This document shows, in pieces, positions 5,126-6,717 of a stretch of 6,717 nt of DNA; position 1 is the stretch's first letter, and the number at the start of each line of letters is the position of its first letter. A model generated the notes under the pieces. That model was not told the origin of the DNA. It made no database searches and saw nothing but the letters and a program-made list of their open reading frames with translations. Source of the DNA: Candidatus Onthocola stercoravium (GTDB lineage Bacteria; Bacillota_I; Bacilli_A; RF39; UBA660); the NCBI GenBank assembly GCA_018711775.1, contig DVHV01000038.1, positions 1 to 6,717 of the forward strand, written 5' to 3'. The position numbers were made by a program, and so were the translations under genes.

Positions 5126-5425
5126 ATGAAAATACGTTTAATCGAAAATGCTATTCCATATTCCAAAGTTCGTAAAAATGTAGAAAGCATCATACTACCA
5201 GCCATATCAGAATTAGGATTCACGTTTAGTCCATATCGAACAACCAACATCAATGCCTATGAAACCGTTTACAATGGAAACTACACAGACTTAAATAACA
5301 ATTCAACACCCATTTCTTTAAGAGTCAACACCACCCGCATCAATAGAGATGACACCTTTGATGCTTCATCAAATGTCTTTATTAAACCATCTTTGGCAAG
5401 ACTAGAAGTTCCAAACATCATTTAA
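5126..5425 (+). CDS. Hypothetical protein, 99 residues, codon use unlike its neighbours
   Basis: I do not recognise this product. It starts MKIRLIENAIPYSKVRKN, has a hydrophobic helix (IILPAISELGFTF), an Asn/Thr-rich middle (NINAYETVYNGNYTDLNNN) and ends SLARLEVPNII. No signal peptide or catalytic motif is seen. AAAGGAG lies 7 nt before the ATG. Its codons end in C (ATC, AAC, ACC, TAC) far more often than those of the adjacent genes, suggesting a different origin. Upstream are a terminator and a partial copy of the structured RNA; downstream are a short hairpin and the second copy of the 16-bp repeat. It may therefore travel with the RNA. Confidence 0.75.
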   Translation: MKIRLIENAIPYSKVRKNVESIILPAISELGFTFSPYRTTNINAYETVYNGNYTDLNNNSTPISLRVNTTRINRDDTFDASSNVFIKPSLARLEVPNII

Positions 5426-5447
5426 AGTTTATTATCCACTATAAACT
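5426..5447 (+). terminator. Weak hairpin after the 99-codon gene
   Basis: AGTTTAT at 5426-5432 pairs with ATAAACT at 5441-5447 around an 8-nt loop, starting at the stop codon of the 99-codon gene. The stem is AT-rich and no T-run follows, so it is a poor intrinsic terminator. It could stabilise an mRNA end. Confidence 0.3.
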
Positions 5448-5451
5448 GTTA

Positions 5452-5467
5452 TTAGGTCTTGTATTAT
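5452..5467 (+). repeat. Right copy of the 16-bp direct repeat
   Basis: TTAGGTCTTGTATTAT differs at one position from 4300-4315. Here it lies 65 bp before the ribosome binding site of the 124-codon gene and contains TTGTATTAT, so it may include a promoter -10 (TATTAT) for the downstream genes. Confidence 0.65.
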
Positions 5468-5531
5468 TAAAGTATATTTGTTGTACTAATTTCAAGGGCA
5501 CTATTAGCAATGCCTTAGAAAGGAGGTTGTA

Positions 5532-5906
5532 ATGGATATACCAAAAGTATTAAAACTACGAGATGATGAAGAGGTTTATGTTATTTCTTCTGATGGTTCA
5601 GACTCATTATGTTTAAAAAGTATATCAGGTAGTTTATTGAAAATGCCTAAAAGTAATATTGAGAGTTCAAAGTTTATTACAGAAATAACAAATTTTACAT
5701 TTGATGACTTGCGAAAATATATACAATTTGATGAATATTATCAAATGATGCTTGCATCAGATTTATCCGATGATATGTTAAAAAAACTTAGAGAAATAAT
5801 GCAATATCATAATGAAGTTATCTATGGAAAAACCTATGAAGATCCCAATTGTGAAATGTATGATAGTGATTTTCAATGTATTACAAAATACGAGCATATT
5901 GATTAA
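5532..5906 (+). CDS. Hypothetical acidic protein, 124 residues
   Basis: I do not recognise this product. The first 45 residues look like a small beta domain (EEVYVISSDGSDSLCLKS then SGSLLKMPKSNIES). Two helical segments follow (FTFDDLRKYIQFDEYYQMML and DDMLKKLREIMQYHNEV), then an acidic tail with Cys (EDPNCEMYDSDFQCITKY). AAAGGAGG lies 5 nt before the ATG. A short stem (AAGGGCA with TGCCTT) immediately precedes that site and might modulate it. The gene ends 26 bp before the ClpP-like gene, so the two are probably co-transcribed. Confidence 0.8.
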   Translation: MDIPKVLKLRDDEEVYVISSDGSDSLCLKSISGSLLKMPKSNIESSKFITEITNFTFDDLRKYIQFDEYYQMMLASDLSDDMLKKLREIMQYHNEVIYGKTYEDPNCEMYDSDFQCITKYEHID

Positions 5907-5932
5907 GTTTATTTAGTATAAAAGGAGGTATT

Positions 5933-6529
5933 ATGGAGAATAAAAACTATAATAAATGCAAGAAGAAATGTAAAAAGCAAAATAAAAAAGAAGAACTTAA
6001 GCCATCTAAACTGAGTTTATTTGATAAGGAGCGAACTATTTTCTTAAATACAGACATTAACGATTCGATGGCTAAAGAAATCGTGGAAAAGTTACTACAA
6101 TTAGACTTAGTAAATCATGAAGACATTACTCTTTATATTAATAGTCCTGGAGGTTCAGTTTCAGCAGGTTTAGCAATATGTGATGCCATGAATTATATTA
6201 AGTCAGATGTTTCAACGGTAGCCATAGGTCGTGTAGCAAGTATGGGAAGTATCATCTTAATAAATGGTACTAAAGGTAAGAGGTATGCACTACCTAATTC
6301 AGAAGTAATGATCCATGAAGTTAGTACACTATTTATTGGTGGAGATATAACAAGAATAAAAGAACAAATGAAGCATGCAGAAATAGTCAACGAGCGCCTT
6401 TGTAGACTATTAGTTAAAAATTCTAATAGAACTTTAAAACAAATAAAAGAGGCTACAGTAAAACGAGATAGTTGGTATTCAGCTCAAACTTGTTTGAAGT
6501 ATGGATTTGTTGATAAGGTGTTATATTAA
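5933..6529 (+). CDS. ClpP-like serine protease (peptidase S14)
   Basis: This 198-residue protein has the fold signatures of ClpP, the barrel peptidase that degrades proteins fed by AAA+ unfoldases. INSPGGSV at 70-77 is the oxyanion-loop motif. The nucleophile is Ser103 in GRVASMGS, the histidine is His128 in NSEVMIHEV, and the aspartate is Asp179 in KRDSW, followed by the usual C-terminal YGFVDKVL. The triad is complete, so activity is likely. The N-terminus is odd: about 25 residues rich in Lys with two Cys (NKCKKKCKKQNKKEE) in place of the ordinary ClpP start, which normally forms the axial pore loops. ClpP homologues in phages and elements often act as maturation proteases, but no capsid gene is visible here. 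It could instead join host ClpP. AAAGGAGG lies 4 nt before the ATG. I call it ClpP-like rather than clpP. Confidence 0.93.
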   Translation: MENKNYNKCKKKCKKQNKKEELKPSKLSLFDKERTIFLNTDINDSMAKEIVEKLLQLDLVNHEDITLYINSPGGSVSAGLAICDAMNYIKSDVSTVAIGRVASMGSIILINGTKGKRYALPNSEVMIHEVSTLFIGGDITRIKEQMKHAEIVNERLCRLLVKNSNRTLKQIKEATVKRDSWYSAQTCLKYGFVDKVLY

Positions 6530-6717
6530 TGGAAAACAAATTAAATAATATTCAAAATGATAAATTATTAATTCAATTATATAATAGAATTGTCAGTCTT
6601 AGAAATAAACTTGAAGAAACAGAGGATATAGATTTAGCAATAAGTGAAATTATGACTTTCATGGAAAAATCATTTTATATTCCTATGCTTGAAAAAGATG
6701 TACCATTATGGATTAGG
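6529..6717 (+). CDS. Start of an unknown gene coupled to the ClpP-like gene
   Basis: The ATG overlaps the TAA stop of the ClpP-like gene (TAATG), with AAGGTG about 9 nt upstream, a classic translational-coupling arrangement. The 63 residues in the window begin MENKLNNIQNDKLLIQ and are helical and amphipathic, with RIVSLRNKLEETEDI and a region ending KDVPLWIR at the window edge. I do not recognise it. The coupling implies a product made in proportion to the protease, perhaps a partner or substrate, which is inference. Confidence 0.75.
   Translation, partial: MENKLNNIQNDKLLIQLYNRIVSLRNKLEETEDIDLAISEIMTFMEKSFYIPMLEKDVPLWIR

Noticed and set aside
6193..6390. 65-codon minus-strand frame
   Set aside because: It is an antisense shadow inside the ClpP-like gene, whose catalytic motifs prove the plus-strand frame.

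Overview
The window is very AT-rich, with short intergenic gaps, strong AGGAGG-type ribosome binding sites and A/T-ending codons. This points to a low-GC Firmicute (Clostridia or Erysipelotrichia type, not resolvable further). It is accessory DNA where two mobile-element modules meet.

Left arm (1-2574, minus strand): a large serine recombinase (342-2132) is followed 16 bp downstream by the truncated start of a TnpV-type gene (1-325), the tnpX-tnpV layout of Tn4451-like mobilizable transposons. Upstream of the recombinase are three 13-bp direct repeats exactly 54 bp apart. They lie in one frame of a possible 39-codon leader ORF (2137-2256). A 94-codon unknown gene (2290-2574) has its ribosome binding site inside a hairpin followed by a T-run.

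Junction (2619-3105): the minus strand carries the 3' part of a tRNA-Gly(GCC) gene, from the anticodon stem to the encoded CCA (2667-2713), followed by an intrinsic terminator. The 5' half of the tRNA is absent or unrecognisable. This is what the distal end of an element integrated into tRNA-Gly looks like, with the element lying to the right. The next 350 bp have no convincing gene but hold five TGGYACW motifs that could be integrase arm sites.

Right arm (3106-6717, plus strand): small unknown genes (3106-3633, 3673-4002, 3995-4303) are followed by a large, highly structured non-coding region (about 4320-4795), a low-complexity AAY tract, more hairpins and an intrinsic terminator (4994-5024). 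Then come an unknown 99-codon gene (5126-5425), an unknown 124-codon gene (5532-5906), a ClpP-like serine protease with a complete catalytic triad (5933-6529), and the start of a gene translationally coupled to it (6529-6717).

The main discovery candidate is the structured RNA. At least nine hairpins or helices, a GAAA tetraloop and loop-loop complementarities can be read by eye. Its size, its complexity and its place in a tRNA-associated mobile element fit the giant ornate RNAs of Firmicute phages and elements (ROOL/GOLLD class; ROOL is my best guess, unverified). The RNA and the 99-codon gene together are bracketed by a 16-bp direct repeat with one mismatch (4300-4315 and 5452-5467), so they may have arrived as one cassette or be expressed from duplicated promoter-like sequences.
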